DNA of 64,000 bases from Haliotis asinina (Eukaryota > Mollusca > Gastropoda > Lepetellida > Haliotidae): the NCBI RefSeq assembly GCF_037392515.1, contig NC_090291.1, positions 37,781,001 to 37,845,000 of the forward strand, written 5' to 3'. Under the pieces are notes generated by a model. That model was not told the origin of the DNA. It saw nothing but the letters and a program-made list of their open reading frames with translations, and searched no databases. Shown here piece after piece: positions 46,861 to 58,000 of the stretch. Each line of letters begins with the position of its first letter. Within the stretch, counting starts at the first letter, position 1. The translations under genes and the position numbers were made by a program.

Positions 46861-48519
46861 GAAAGACATCTGGTGGGTTGAAAAGGGGTTAAAGGTGCAT
46901 AGTGACATGCATGCAGGTGCGTGAAGCTCTTTGTTCTTGAAGGGATTAATGCAACTTGAACCGTGCTGTCCCTGAGATACAATGCCGCAGCTTAACATGA
47001 ACACCAGACATATACTACCCATCAAAAGTTTAGACTCACTTAAAGCGCTCAGTATATGTTGTGCCTGTGTATATGGTTTCATCGAAGATGAATTTCTTCA
47101 CTAACTTGGAGGAACCAACTACAAACCTTATACAGATGAATTGTCATTCATGAAATTACTGTCAAGCGGATTAAAACCGGATGTCACGCGGCCAAAGGTT
47201 TAGTCTGTTACGTGAACCTTGATATAAATCTATCCAATAAAAACCCATTGCTAGTCTATGAAAATTGCCAGATTAGATTAATGGAGTAATCGCCCTGTCT
47301 AATGTGTATTACATTCTATGCAAGTACTTGGAATCCGCGTTTCTTTAGAATGTGTTTATTCCAGAGGAGAGAAGTTAATCTTCCAGCGGTTTGAATCACC
47401 GACCTTACACTCAGTGTCAGGACACCCTAAAAGAGCATTGACTGAAATATGAAACACCGTTGTTTTAAACAAAAGCAATTCGAACTTAAACTCGAAAACT
47501 AAAATGGATCATCTAGTGACAAGCGTTGATGGCAATGATTAGTTGAGCACCATTTCAGCATCACTGTTACTGTTCCCCGAAGAAGGTATACAAGTCCCAT
47601 TTCATTCACAGTATGTTTCCTGGTTTTAATCGCAGTATATTTGTTCTTTTTACGTACGGCTGAACTGTAAAAAAATACAAACATCTGAAGGAAGGATGTA
47701 AATCCAGCTACGGTCCATGCAGGTAGTCCCCTTGGTCCCTTGGATGGTCATCTACTTGGTGGTTGGTGAACTAAACCCGTTTTTTTATTGTATTATCCTG
47801 TATTGTAATAATTGTTTAATGCTTTACATGTTACGCTTAACCTAGTTGTTTTACTGTCCTTTGTTGACAGATTTCACGGAACAAATTATTATTTATTATC
47901 ATAGTATATATTAGTATAGACACGATATGGCTGCAGGATTGCAGATGTGACACTAAATTTTAAGTCATTGACTACCTCACTCAACATCAATGTGACTGAA
48001 GAACACAAGAAATATTTTGAAAATAACATTTTTTTTCACCATAACCTTGCTTGTTTTTTCTGAAGCTGCCTTCATATGTTTCGTATTTGGGCGAAGCAAC
48101 AGGGACTCAGAGAGTAATTACAGATATATTAATTACAGAAATATATGAACTACAGAAATATATAGTTTCAGGAAGTATCGTTGCTTCCTGGATATTTATC
48201 AATATTGCATCAATGTCGTAAGTAAATGACTTGAACGACCAAACCATTGGAAGAACTGACCGCGCATGCTCACATGCGTGAGTGGTTCTTGAAGAGGCGT
48301 AGGCACTACTCAACTTCCCCCGTGTGATGCTTGACAGGCAACATTGTAAGGGTCGGAAGAACATGCCGTGTCTAACTGATAGTGACAGATTGCGTGTCAT
48401 AGACCTTGGGACGAGCCTTTGCAGCCGTTTTTAACATGCACGGAACACGATAATTATCTAAATATGGGGGAGACGACAGCAAGCCGGTAACGTCAGTGAT
48501 CGTCCACTTGACGTCCTAG
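46861..48519. other. Gene-poor spacer
   Basis: AT-rich. Minus-strand frames at 46792-47082 and 48107-48400 have no known motif. No repeat family recognised. Confidence 0.4.
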
Positions 48520-48655
48520 AGCTGCTTTCAGCAACATTCCAGAAACATCATGGCGCTTTATACCTGACATTGGCTTCACACGTTTTATCCATATGAGGAA
48601 TTCTAACGGGACTTGAGGAGGAGACCTTATGTAACCACTAAACTATGGGCGGATC
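48520..48655 (-). repeat. Degenerate family A SINE
   Basis: TTTCAGCAACATTCCAGAAA, ATTGGCTTCACACGTTTTAT and TAACCACTAAACTATGGGCG mark tail, body and head of a worn minus-strand copy. Confidence 0.65.
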
Positions 48656-49083
48656 CCAAGGATTGGGGATGTTCTGGGAATTCTACCTCCCACTTTTGAA
48701 AATGACTTAAGACCACACTGAACAGGTATTTTTGCACTGGCACAGCCAAGGGCTGGTTCTGGGAGTTCTAAGCCCCTGGACACACCCTCTCCCCACCCAT
48801 GTCAAAATTCCTGGAACTGCCCATGCACAAGGCTACGTCAGAGACAGAGACAGTCAGACAGCGACGTCCTGGCAAAAGAATGAAACAATCACCTATTAAA
48901 CTGCTAAAATAAGCGAGATAATCCATCATTCAGCGGCTTCACGAAGAGTGATTTGTGAAATAGGAGTCTCGAAATGTAAATGAAAAATATCACCTTGAAT
49001 AAAATACAAAGCCAAAATGCAGATTGAAAACTGAGTCAACTATAAGTATCTGCAAATATAGCACACATCACCAAAAGTGAGAC

Positions 49084-49413
49084 ATGGAAATATTAAAATC
49101 ACGCACTGGGATGACTGCACTTCATACACAACAATTGCAAAATAGGCAGCAAAATTTAAGCCCGGCAGAAACAGCAGAAGATATGTTTTGTCCTGAAGGT
49201 GCACCTTTGAAACTATGGGATCACGTTTTTCGGACGGTCATTCTCAACGACACTGTCCATGACGTACCATCAATGTTGACACCACGTCAGAAACTGACCT
49301 TACTGGACACATCCAGATACCTTCTGGACAGTTGTCATCAGAATCCTGACAAAAGTGAGAACACCAACGAAGCTCTCTTCCGGTGTCGCTTCCGGGCCCT
49401 TGCTCACGTGTGA
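49084..49413 (+). CDS. Unrecognised 109-codon open frame
   Basis: I do not recognise this protein. It starts at an ATG in a fair context (GACATGG) and has a balanced composition without repeats. The C-terminal half (SMLTPRQKLTLLDTSRYLLD) looks amphipathic and helical. A SINE starts immediately after the stop, and a poly(A) signal AATAAA follows at 49549-49554. It could be a small single-exon gene, a last exon or a chance frame. No promoter or partner exon identified. Confidence 0.22.
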   Translation: MEILKSRTGMTALHTQQLQNRQQNLSPAETAEDMFCPEGAPLKLWDHVFRTVILNDTVHDVPSMLTPRQKLTLLDTSRYLLDSCHQNPDKSENTNEALFRCRFRALAHV

Positions 49414-49414
49414 T

Positions 49415-49910
49415 CAGGGGGCGGTAGGGTAGCCTAGTGGTTAAAGCGTTTGCTCGTCACTGCGTTCCATTCCCCATATGGGTACATTGCTTGACAGTCT
49501 AAGTAAACTTTGGCTCAATATTATTCGTTGCATTGTTATACTGAGTCTAATAAACACTAGCAGAGGCAGCTAACCCTTTGAACTGGCCAGTCAGATCATA
49601 GCTTGCCAAATGGCGAAATCGCTTTTACTTCGGAAACGACTGTACTCGAACGATCACGAATGCTATTTTCTGCACGACCGCTTTCAAAAATTCACATGGA
49701 GAACAACATTATTCACAACAGGGAGTAAACAGTCGCTGAAAATATTCCAGGACGCCATCTTGCGAAATAAGCTTGTCAATGTAACGACTGATAATATATA
49801 TACTTAGACTGATTGTGTGATTGTGTGAAGCCCATTTCCCGTGTCCCCTGCCGTGATATTGCTCGAACATGATATTGCTAAAAGCGGCACAAAACCCAAC
49901 TCACTCATGA
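49415..49910 (+). repeat. Family A SINE, split head and tail pieces
   Basis: 49415-49495 carries a clean head (GGGGCGGTAGGGTAGCCTAG, TTAAAGCGTTTGCTCGTCAC, GTTCCATTCCCCATATGGG). 49808-49910 carries the body and tail (GTGTGAAGCCCATTTCCCGT, TGATATTGCTAAAAGCGGC, CAACTCACTCATG). The 310 bases between are unrelated and may be an insertion; I saw no clear target duplication at the joins. Confidence 0.75.
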
Positions 49911-50143
49911 GCGTACATGTCCAGCTGCTGATGCTGAAGCTGTAGTCTGTGGGTTTGAATGAACCTGAACGATTTTCAGTAGGCCATGCAATGTTTATCA
50001 TACAGATCAATCCTACAGGTGGGTACAGTGCTACAGGCAGCATAGCAACTTGGTGGTATGTGGAAGGACTTCGCTTTCGGATATCTTTCCCAGAGGACAT
50101 ATACCGACTGCACTGGGCTATGACGAACCTAACTTACGAACAT

Positions 50144-50277
50144 GGGCCCTGTTTCACAAAGCTCTCGTATGTTTTCTCGTAGCATCGGAAGCTCCTGTGT
50201 AAAAGTATAGGAGGTACAATGGCTGCGAGAAAACTTACGAGATCTTAGACTTACGAGAGTTTCGTGAAACAGGGCCC
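50144..50277. mobile_element. 134-bp palindromic MITE, possibly PIF/Harbinger-ISL2EU type
   Basis: Ends GGGCCCTGTTTCACAAAGCT and its inverted partner AGTTTCGTGAAACAGGGCCC, with further matching inward (CTCTCGTA, GTTTTCTCG). An AT dinucleotide flanks both sides and could be a 2-base target duplication. GGGCC...TTTCA termini with AT duplication fit ISL2EU-type elements as I remember them; the class is inference. Confidence 0.75.
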
Positions 50278-50332
50278 ATGGACGTCTGGTTTTGGTTACT
50301 GTTCAGAACAGGATGTGACATGGAGGCATGGT

Positions 50333-50665
50333 GGGAGTGATCACCGCCTCTCTGAGAACACAAATTCCTTCATAACTATGTCCGTGACAGTTACATACTT
50401 ACACTGTATCCTGTCTTGAGCTACGTCTGTACAGAAGATTGAAACACCCACCTCCTCAACAGCATAAAAAATACAAGGTAATCGATCAAGCAGTGGCTGC
50501 ATAGATACTGATTTGTGAAATATGACTTTCGACATGTTAATGAAAAATATTACCAAAGACAAATACTAAAATACATGCCACAGGGAGTGATCACCAAGTC
50601 TCAGAGAACACAAAAGTCTGCATACCTCTGTCTATGACCTTTATAAACTTGAATGCATCCCCTTG
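50333..50665. repeat. Direct repeat pair of an unknown sequence
   Basis: GGGAGTGATCACC then CTGAGAACACAAA at about 50334 recurs at 50583 (GGGAGTGATCACCAAGTCTC, AGAGAACACAAA), with further matches downstream. TTTGTGAAATA...TTAATGAAAAATAT at about 50513 also recurs in form at about 48952. An uncharacterised repeat. Confidence 0.6.
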
Positions 50666-50944
50666 AAATAGGTCAGAGAACAAATAGCTTATGTTCCACA
50701 GAAAGATGCATGCAAATTTCAGTTTCATTCGTCCCGAGAGTCTGACAATGAAGGACTGGTTGACAAATGAACAGTGATTTTACAGGTGAACTAAATGTGC
50801 AAGGTCTTACTAAGAAAGTGAAATCCTAAATATGACATATGTTGTCTTTCAAACAGCTAAATGGTGGAAGGTCATACGAGTGTTGGTCAGTGTTCTGAAT
50901 GTGTAAACTGACTCTATGTCTTTCCATTCTTTATTTTCTAAGAG

Positions 50945-51105
50945 GTAACTAAGGGGTCAGGTTACCTGACACGTCATCGTATTCCAGTAGCGTAGATTGA
51001 TGCTAATGTTGTTGATCACTGGATTGTCAAGACGCGATTATTTACAGACCGCTGCCATATGTTTGGAATGTTGCTGAATGCGTCACTAAACAAACCAACA
51101 ACCAG
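50945..51105 (+). repeat. Repeat family B, partial
   Basis: GTAACTAAGGGGTCAGG, GATGCTAATGTTGTTGATCA, CTGGATTGTCAAGACGCGAT and GGAATGTTGCTGAATGCGTC mark a worn copy. Confidence 0.7.
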
Positions 51106-51261
51106 TCCATTTATAAGCCGCTTTACTGAGTTTTAAACCAATTTTGAAAAACAATTTAGTCATATTCCTTTGTATGAAAACAAAATGTTAAAGATAAGCC
51201 GGACAGGTTTGACGTTTAGTCTCATCTTGGGTTTAGCTGATCATGCATGGTGCGGACAAAC

Positions 51262-51425
51262 CAACACTTGTTTTGATTTTACACATTCCAACACTCGTCT
51301 TGGTTTAATACATTCCAACACCCGTCTTGATTTAATACATTCCAACACTCGTCTTGATCTTATACATTCGAAGTCTCGTTTTGGTTTACACATTCCAACA
51401 CTCGTCTTGATTTAATACATTCCTC
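51262..51425. repeat. 27-bp minisatellite
   Basis: About six units of ACATTCCAACACTCGTCTTG plus ATTTAAT, 27 bases each, with changes in the fifth unit. As 27 is a multiple of three, a frame of nine-residue repeats runs through it; I do not consider it coding. Confidence 0.93.
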
Positions 51426-52539
51426 ACGTCATGTCATCGTGACACTGTTATCATGCATTCTCAGACATTTACCACTCGGGTTCCAAGGGTAGAATGGTGA
51501 CAAACCAAAACACATCATGGTGCAATACATTCCTTGTGGAACACAAGTTCCAGTTCATAATTAAAACTGTTATTATGCAACATGTTTCTCCACCCAAAGA
51601 TGCCAGCTAGAGACATGGTTGTCCAGTAGTTTCCATTTCACCTGATGGTGTATGATCACAATGTTCTACTGGTCCTCTAAACATGAAACAAGTAACAACA
51701 AAAATGCAACAGACCAATCCAGATTTCATTGATTTAATGCCATCCACAACAACCTTACCAGTACCATCAGCATCCATCATCATTCTCTCATGAACAATAC
51801 ATATTGTGACGATTCTCCACATACACAAGGAGCAAACAATTTCTTTCACTGACATAAATAGATTAACATGATCAGTGACAGTTACCACACTCCGTTTCAA
51901 CACGGATTAGGACATCACTAAATTGTGGGGCTTCTGCTGTCAAGGAATCATTTCAAATCATTTTGCATTTTCACCTAAAACAAAACAAAGTAAGGCCAGG
52001 CTAATTTTACTACTTGTCTGGATCTGCTGGTCATTTTTTTGCAAGAATGAGATTTTTTTTAAATTAATTTTTCCCGCTCAAGAAAATAAAATCCTAATGT
52101 ATTTATTGGTCAAAAATATAAACTCTTTTTGGATTGTGTTTTGTACCATGTACACTTCATTAATTACCAGAAGTAAAATACTTTAAATATTTAGAAGTAA
52201 ATTACTTTGATTTTTATTGTTATTTTTAATCCTTCTGCCTTTAGACTTTCTGAGGACAAAAATCTGTAAAACAAGAAATAAAACTAGTCTGGCTTAATCA
52301 TGAAACAAAGAAATCAGGAAACAATCTCTGTGCTGTCTAAATGTTGCACAATCAACAAGTAATAAAATTCCAAACAGAATGAATGATTTGACAATGAAAT
52401 AAGAACTGAACACAAATATGGTCTGGTTTAATCAATGGTACTCAAATGGCCATATAACACTGGGTGATTTTTCATGATTCAGTTAACATGGAGGCAAAAC
52501 ATAGGTTCTAATTTCAACTCTGTTAGAATTTGTGTACAG
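51426..52539. other. AT-rich spacer
   Basis: No recognised gene. The region downstream of the zinc-finger gene could hold distal 3'UTR, but nothing proves it. Confidence 0.4.
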
Positions 52540-52690
52540 TGACCATACTTATTGTAATGGGATCAGGTGGTCAGGCTGTGATTTGGTTCACATACATCAT
52601 CTATTCTATTGGAGCAGATGTTGATCACAGGATTGTCTTGTTCAGACTGTATTATCTACTGTCATATAGCTGGAATAAACATTTCCAAAG
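52540..52690 (+). repeat. Repeat family B, degenerate
   Basis: GGGATCAGGTGGTCAGGCTG, TTGATCACAGGATTGTCTTG and CATATAGCTGGAAT identify a worn, tail-less copy. Confidence 0.65.
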
Positions 52691-52907
52691 CATTGTTTGG
52701 GTGGAATTCATAAACATCTGCAGATTGGAAAAATTAGAAATTAGAAAGATTAGAAAAATACAGAACCTTTAAGTAGGTGACGCATTTTGTGCACATATGA
52801 ATATCAGCACAAATTTCTTTCTTGGGAGATATTAACACATACCTTTACTAACTTAAGGTTTAATATTGCTGGATGTCTACATGAGGGTATAATTCTGATA
52901 GAAAAAA

Positions 52908-53060
52908 GTGAGTGAGTGGGTGAGTTTACTTTCACGCAGTTTCTGGCAATATTCCATCAATAACACAGAGAGAACACCAGAAATGGGCTTGACACACTGT
53001 ACCTATGTGGGGAATCGAACCCAGATTTTCCATGTGATGAAAAAAACCTGCCTTAACAAT
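52908..53060 (-). repeat. tRNA-derived SINE (family A), 3' part
   Basis: The plus strand starts GTGAGTGAGTGGGTGAGTTT, then CACCAGAAATGGGCTTGACA and GGGGAATCGAACCCAGATTT. The tRNA-like 5' end is decayed. It appears to have inserted after GGGTATAATTCTGATAGAAA, which matches the left part of repeat family C. Confidence 0.75.
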
Positions 53061-53144
53061 ATTTAAAAATGAAAAGAGGACTGACTGTGATTCAGGAAGC
53101 CAATTGCTTCAGATTTTTCCTTTTAATGATAACAAATAGACAAA

Positions 53145-53315
53145 AAAATGCGAGTGTGTGGGTGTGTGAGCGAGTTGGGTTTTACATTGGTATTTGCAAT
53201 ACCCCAAGAATATATCGTCACACCACCTTAAATAGGCTTCACATCACGTGGCAAATCAAACCTGGTCCTCTGATGTGATGAGCGAATGCTTTAACCACTA
53301 TGCTAATCTCCCTGA
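53145..53315 (-). repeat. tRNA-derived SINE (family A), diverged
   Basis: The plus strand has GAGCGAGTTGGGTTTTACAT, TAGGCTTCACATCACGTGG and GTGATGAGCGAATGCTTTAA then CCACTATGCTAATC, i.e. a worn minus-strand copy including head. Confidence 0.72.
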
Positions 53316-53884
53316 ACGAAACAAAGTCTAAATGGCAAATATAATTTTAGTGCTTAAATAATGGTAATGGACAGTAAAGTCTATATTCAATAATATTGAA
53401 GAAAGCTACGATCACAAAGAAACATATGCATAGACATTCACTTGAGCTAATAAATAATTCTGGGTAAAATAGATCCAGTATCAAAATCTTCGGATTGCCA
53501 AGGATATTCTTCCCTTTTTCAAAGAGTGTTGATATATTGATACCAAAAGCCACATGGGTGAGATTCTATTTATTATAAAAAAATCACTCATTAGTTTTTG
53601 AATGACAAAATGTACATCTGTGAACATGGTACTGTCATTAGAATTGCAGTACAGCGATGTCATACCATTGTGATGTCATCATGTCTCTGACATCATAGCA
53701 TTGTGAGTCATGTAAATGTACAAAATCTATTGTCAAAAAAAGAATCTCTCAAACACAGTTCTGGATGAAAAATTTCTAGTTCGCAAAAGAAGCAAGACAT
53801 GAATATTATAAAAACACAAAACCTGCATATAGCTTCTCTTTAATTATGTTTGATTTGTTTAAAAAGTCTTCAAGCAAATCAGTA

Positions 53885-54050
53885 TACTAATGCTCTGAGT
53901 ATATATAATTCTGATATGAAACAATAAATGCTTTTGAATTGAAAAGGAGTTCCTGAGCCTCTGGATATGAAGCTTTTGCATTGCAGAAAGAGTTGGATGG
54001 AAGAGAAAATAATATAGTTCTGGGACTGTAAGACAGACTAGAAAATCAAC
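53885..54050. repeat. Dispersed repeat family C, copy 1
   Basis: ATATAATTCTGATATGAAAC, TTTTGAATTGAAAAGGAGTT, AAGAGTTGGATGGAAGAGAA, AATATAGTTCTGGGACTGTA then AGACAGACTAG. It aligns with the segments at 59228 and 62655. No coding frame; class unknown. Confidence 0.65.
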
Positions 54051-54361
54051 TTCAATCGTTGCACACTGCATTTTGATTTTTTATTTTATTCAACAAACTG
54101 ACAAGAAATAACACTTCTCCATACTGTTAGAATCCATTATTGTGAATATGTATTCGAAGCTTTCATTGACATAACAGCATTTCATGACATGACTGATAAA
54201 ATCAAAATGAAAACAGAAATGGAAGAAAATAACAAATCAATAATGTTTAAATCAAAGTTAAATAATTTCATAAACCTTAACTTGACACTAGTTGCCATGA
54301 TGTGACCAATAAATGTACATCTGAACACACCAGCTACCAACAAATAGAGGCATTAAGAAGA

Positions 54362-54470
54362 CCTGCAATTATTCCAGCAGTATCATGGCCGGGGGGACAC
54401 CAGAAATGAGCTTCATAAATTGCCCCATATGGGCAGTTGAACCCGGGTGTCCACCAAATGCCCCAGCCAA
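54362..54470 (-). repeat. tRNA-derived SINE (family A), middle part
   Basis: TTATTCCAGCAGTATCATGG, GGACACCAGAAATGAGCTTC, CCCATATGGGCAGTTGAACC then CGGGTGT. The tail and head ends are lost. Confidence 0.7.
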
Positions 54471-54601
54471 TCTTGATATCATCATCTGGCTTATTAACTG
54501 GATTAAAATACAACAAAATTTTGCACTGCAGCTGATCATCCAAGGTGGTTTAACTGCTAACTTTCCAACCCAAACAAGTTCACTTTACTTGATTTCTACA
54601 T

Positions 54602-55033
54602 ATTTATTAACATGATTTACACTGTATGCACTGCCATTTACTTTTAAACCTCCATTACCAAAATTAAAACTTAAATGAATTCTTAAATTCTTTTAACAAA
54701 TGTCACACCTACCTCATTCACTCAATACAACATGATAAATATACTGGTGAGATTGACCTTGACCATGAGATAATGACCTTGACCTTTAACACTTGTAAAA
54801 TGGATTTCTGCAGGTATTCGTTAATATGATAATTTGGGAGTGTTTCAGGGAGTGAGTGGATATATGCGTGCTCAGTGAGTGATTGCGTACACCTTTTCAA
54901 CACTTTCACTAATACTATCATTACAAGGAATACTACTACCGGATTTTCCAAGTCCTGTCAATTGGGAAACCCAGGTATACACCATCATGAGCAAACACTT
55001 GAACCACCAGACTACTCCAGCAACCCTGAAATA
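54602..55033 (-). other. 3'UTR of the zinc-finger gene (probable)
   Basis: On the minus strand the first poly(A) signal after the stop codon is AATAAA at 54602-54607. The assignment rests on this signal alone; further signals lie downstream. Confidence 0.45.
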
Positions 55034-58000
55034 CTAGAAGTCACTTGAAACTACAACCACATTGGCAACAGATCCCTCGTGATAGCTGGTAGAGCTGCTG
55101 TTGATACTGCCTTGAGCCACATTCACCAGAAAACAGTTCTCCGAAGTCGACACTGGCTGAGCATAGAGGTTGCTTGGGTCAGAGGTCAAGGCTGTGATTG
55201 CATTTGTGGCATCACCTGCCTGGAACCAATGACTCCTATTGCTTCCTGCATCATTTGACCAATAAGATTCAATGTTGCAAATTGGTTGACGAGGAACATG
55301 ACTGGCTGCCTCTGAGATAACTGCAGCTGCCCCTTGGATGTCTACATTTTGATTGGTTAATCTAACATTTTTGATGGTTTGAATGATTGCATTTCTTTGT
55401 GGTTTTGGTTGTCTCTCCTTAACATGGACAATCTTGGTTCCCTCTTGTGGCTGTGACGGATCGTCTCCCCTGACATACAGTCCTGAAAACACAGACAGCG
55501 AGTCCAGTTTTTCCCCAGTGACTTCATCAGGGTGACTTGTAAGAAGGTGGTCACGGAATTCCTTGCCTGTGTTTGTTCCAAATTCACAAAACTTACAGGG
55601 ATATATTTTCAGTCCTTGATGTTTCTTTGTTTTGGCAATATGTTTTCTCACATTTTCATGTGTATTGCATGTGTAAGGGCAGTAAGGACACTTAAAGGGT
55701 TTAGAACCTATATGAATACGCATATGTCTGCGTAAATGGGTGCTACACCCAGCCTTATATGTACAGTACATACAATGGTGGTCACGGATACCAGAATGTG
55801 TTTTCACATGGCGCTGGAGACGGTTTTTAGTGGTAGCGCCAAAACCACATATATCACAAAGGAACTTTTTCTCTTTGGTATGTGTAAGCATGTGCATCTT
55901 CAGCTCATGTCGCATCACAAATGTCCAGGTGCATCCATCAATGGGGCATTTATGCTTCCTCTCACCATGACGCTTCATGTGTGCTTCAACCTGTTTCTTC
56001 AATGTGAAGACCATTCCACAGACGTCGCAGATGCACTTACTACCCTCCTTTTCACTCGAATGTTGTTCCATGTGGTTCCGAAAAGTTTCCAATTTCTTAA
56101 ATTCACGGCCACAAATATTACATGTGTTCTCAGTGAGCCCCATGTGCATCATTAGATGTCGACGGAGGGACAGCTTAGCTACAAAGGACTTTTCACAGAA
56201 TCTACATGTATAGGGTTTTTCACCTGTATGAAGCCTCAGATGTTCCACAAGATGATCCTTCTTCAAGAATTTGCCACACTCTGGGCAAGACAGAGAGGTG
56301 TTTTTAGGCAAGTCTTCCAAAAGCTGTAAATGATCCCCATACAGCTTTGTCACCTTGTCATTGCCCTTGGTGATCTCATGCAGTGAGGCCTCATTGTTCA
56401 GGTGGTTATGCTGGTATTCAAAATGGAAGTTTCTCCACCTTTCATCCACAAACTTCATGTCGCAGATGCTGCACTTGTAAAACTGGTCTGATGCTGTTTC
56501 AGTGCTCCTTTCCATCTGTTCTTGGTGATAACGCCCCGAGCAGTGGATGCGATATGCCTTCAGGGACAGGAAGGTACTGCTGCACATGTCACAGTAATGA
56601 ACCTCGTTTGGGTGAACCTCTTCACAATGAGGTCTGAGGTCAGAATACTGGCCACACGCATAATCACAATGTTCACATTTGAAGACCTTTTTCTTCTTTC
56701 GTTTCCTCAATATAACCTTCTTGTTTGTTGGAACTATTTCTTCTTTTGATTCAAATTGTAAGGCACATTCTTTCTTTCCATCTTTCTCTGGAAATGCTTT
56801 GTCATCCTTATTGTATATCACCATGGCATCATCTTCATTGTCTTCCTCCTCCTCCTCACTTGAGGAGCAGTCAGCAGCAGTCTTCACCCTCTCTTCAGGC
56901 CTGTTTCCATCTTGTTCCTCTTTCCTATCCAGGTTCTTCTCCACCTCCTCCTCCTTCACATTCATCCCTTCTGCCAGCTTTCCTCGCAAAGCCTGGTCCA
57001 ACACCACCAGTGCAGCATTCTGTTTTAACTTATTTTCATGTCTTCGAGATTTAACATGGTTGCTCAGAGCTCCAAGGACAGCAAATGACTTTCCACAAGG
57101 ATCACACTTAAATGGTCTTTCTTTGGTGTGGTTCCTTCTGATATGGACAATGAGTGCTGATGGAGACACGCAAGTCTTACCACAGTCTGGGCACTCTGGA
57201 TGATGACCTCCCTTCACACGAATAAATGGCTTTGTGATCTGTTTTTGAGGATGGCGATAGGCAATATGGCGACTCATACGTTTCCTGTTATTCATTACAA
57301 CACCACAATATTTACATTTAATCTCACAGACATATTCTTTGATGATGCACAAATTTGGGGACTTCTTCATTTCATCCTTATGCTCCCTGCCCTTGAGGTG
57401 ATCATTCAGCATCTTGAAATCGCTGGCCATGAACTTACACACAACACACACAAGCTGTCCAACAGCCTTACGGCAGTTAGACATGTGCTCGTCACTGTCA
57501 ATATGGTTTAAGAAGTCACACTCCCGATTGAAAAAGAAAGAACAGAGCTTACACTGATAGGGGCTGAGTCGCAGCACCAGTTGGTGGTACTTCTGAAGCA
57601 TGTTCACTGCCTCTGGATGCTTCATGGCACGATTTCGATGGAAATTTGTAACAAGATGTTTAGCAATTTCATATCGTCTGTGGAATTTCTTATCACAAAC
57701 AGTACATACATGCACTTGCCTTTTAGGAGTCATCCCTTGACTCTCACTCTCAGCCTTATTTTTTGCTGTCTTCTCTTCATCCTTCTTCTTTGATTTCTCA
57801 GAATCTTTTGCAGCTACTGTGTCTTTGTGTGTTTTAGAGCCAAAATGATTGGAATATAGAAATCGGTTGTTGAAGGTCATATCACAAATCTTACACTCAT
57901 AGTTCTTTGTGTCTATTTGTTTGCCTATAGATGATGGGGCCTGTTTTCCATTGGATGCATGACTTGGCTCTCCTTTGGCTGCAGGTCCGTGTTTCCCATG

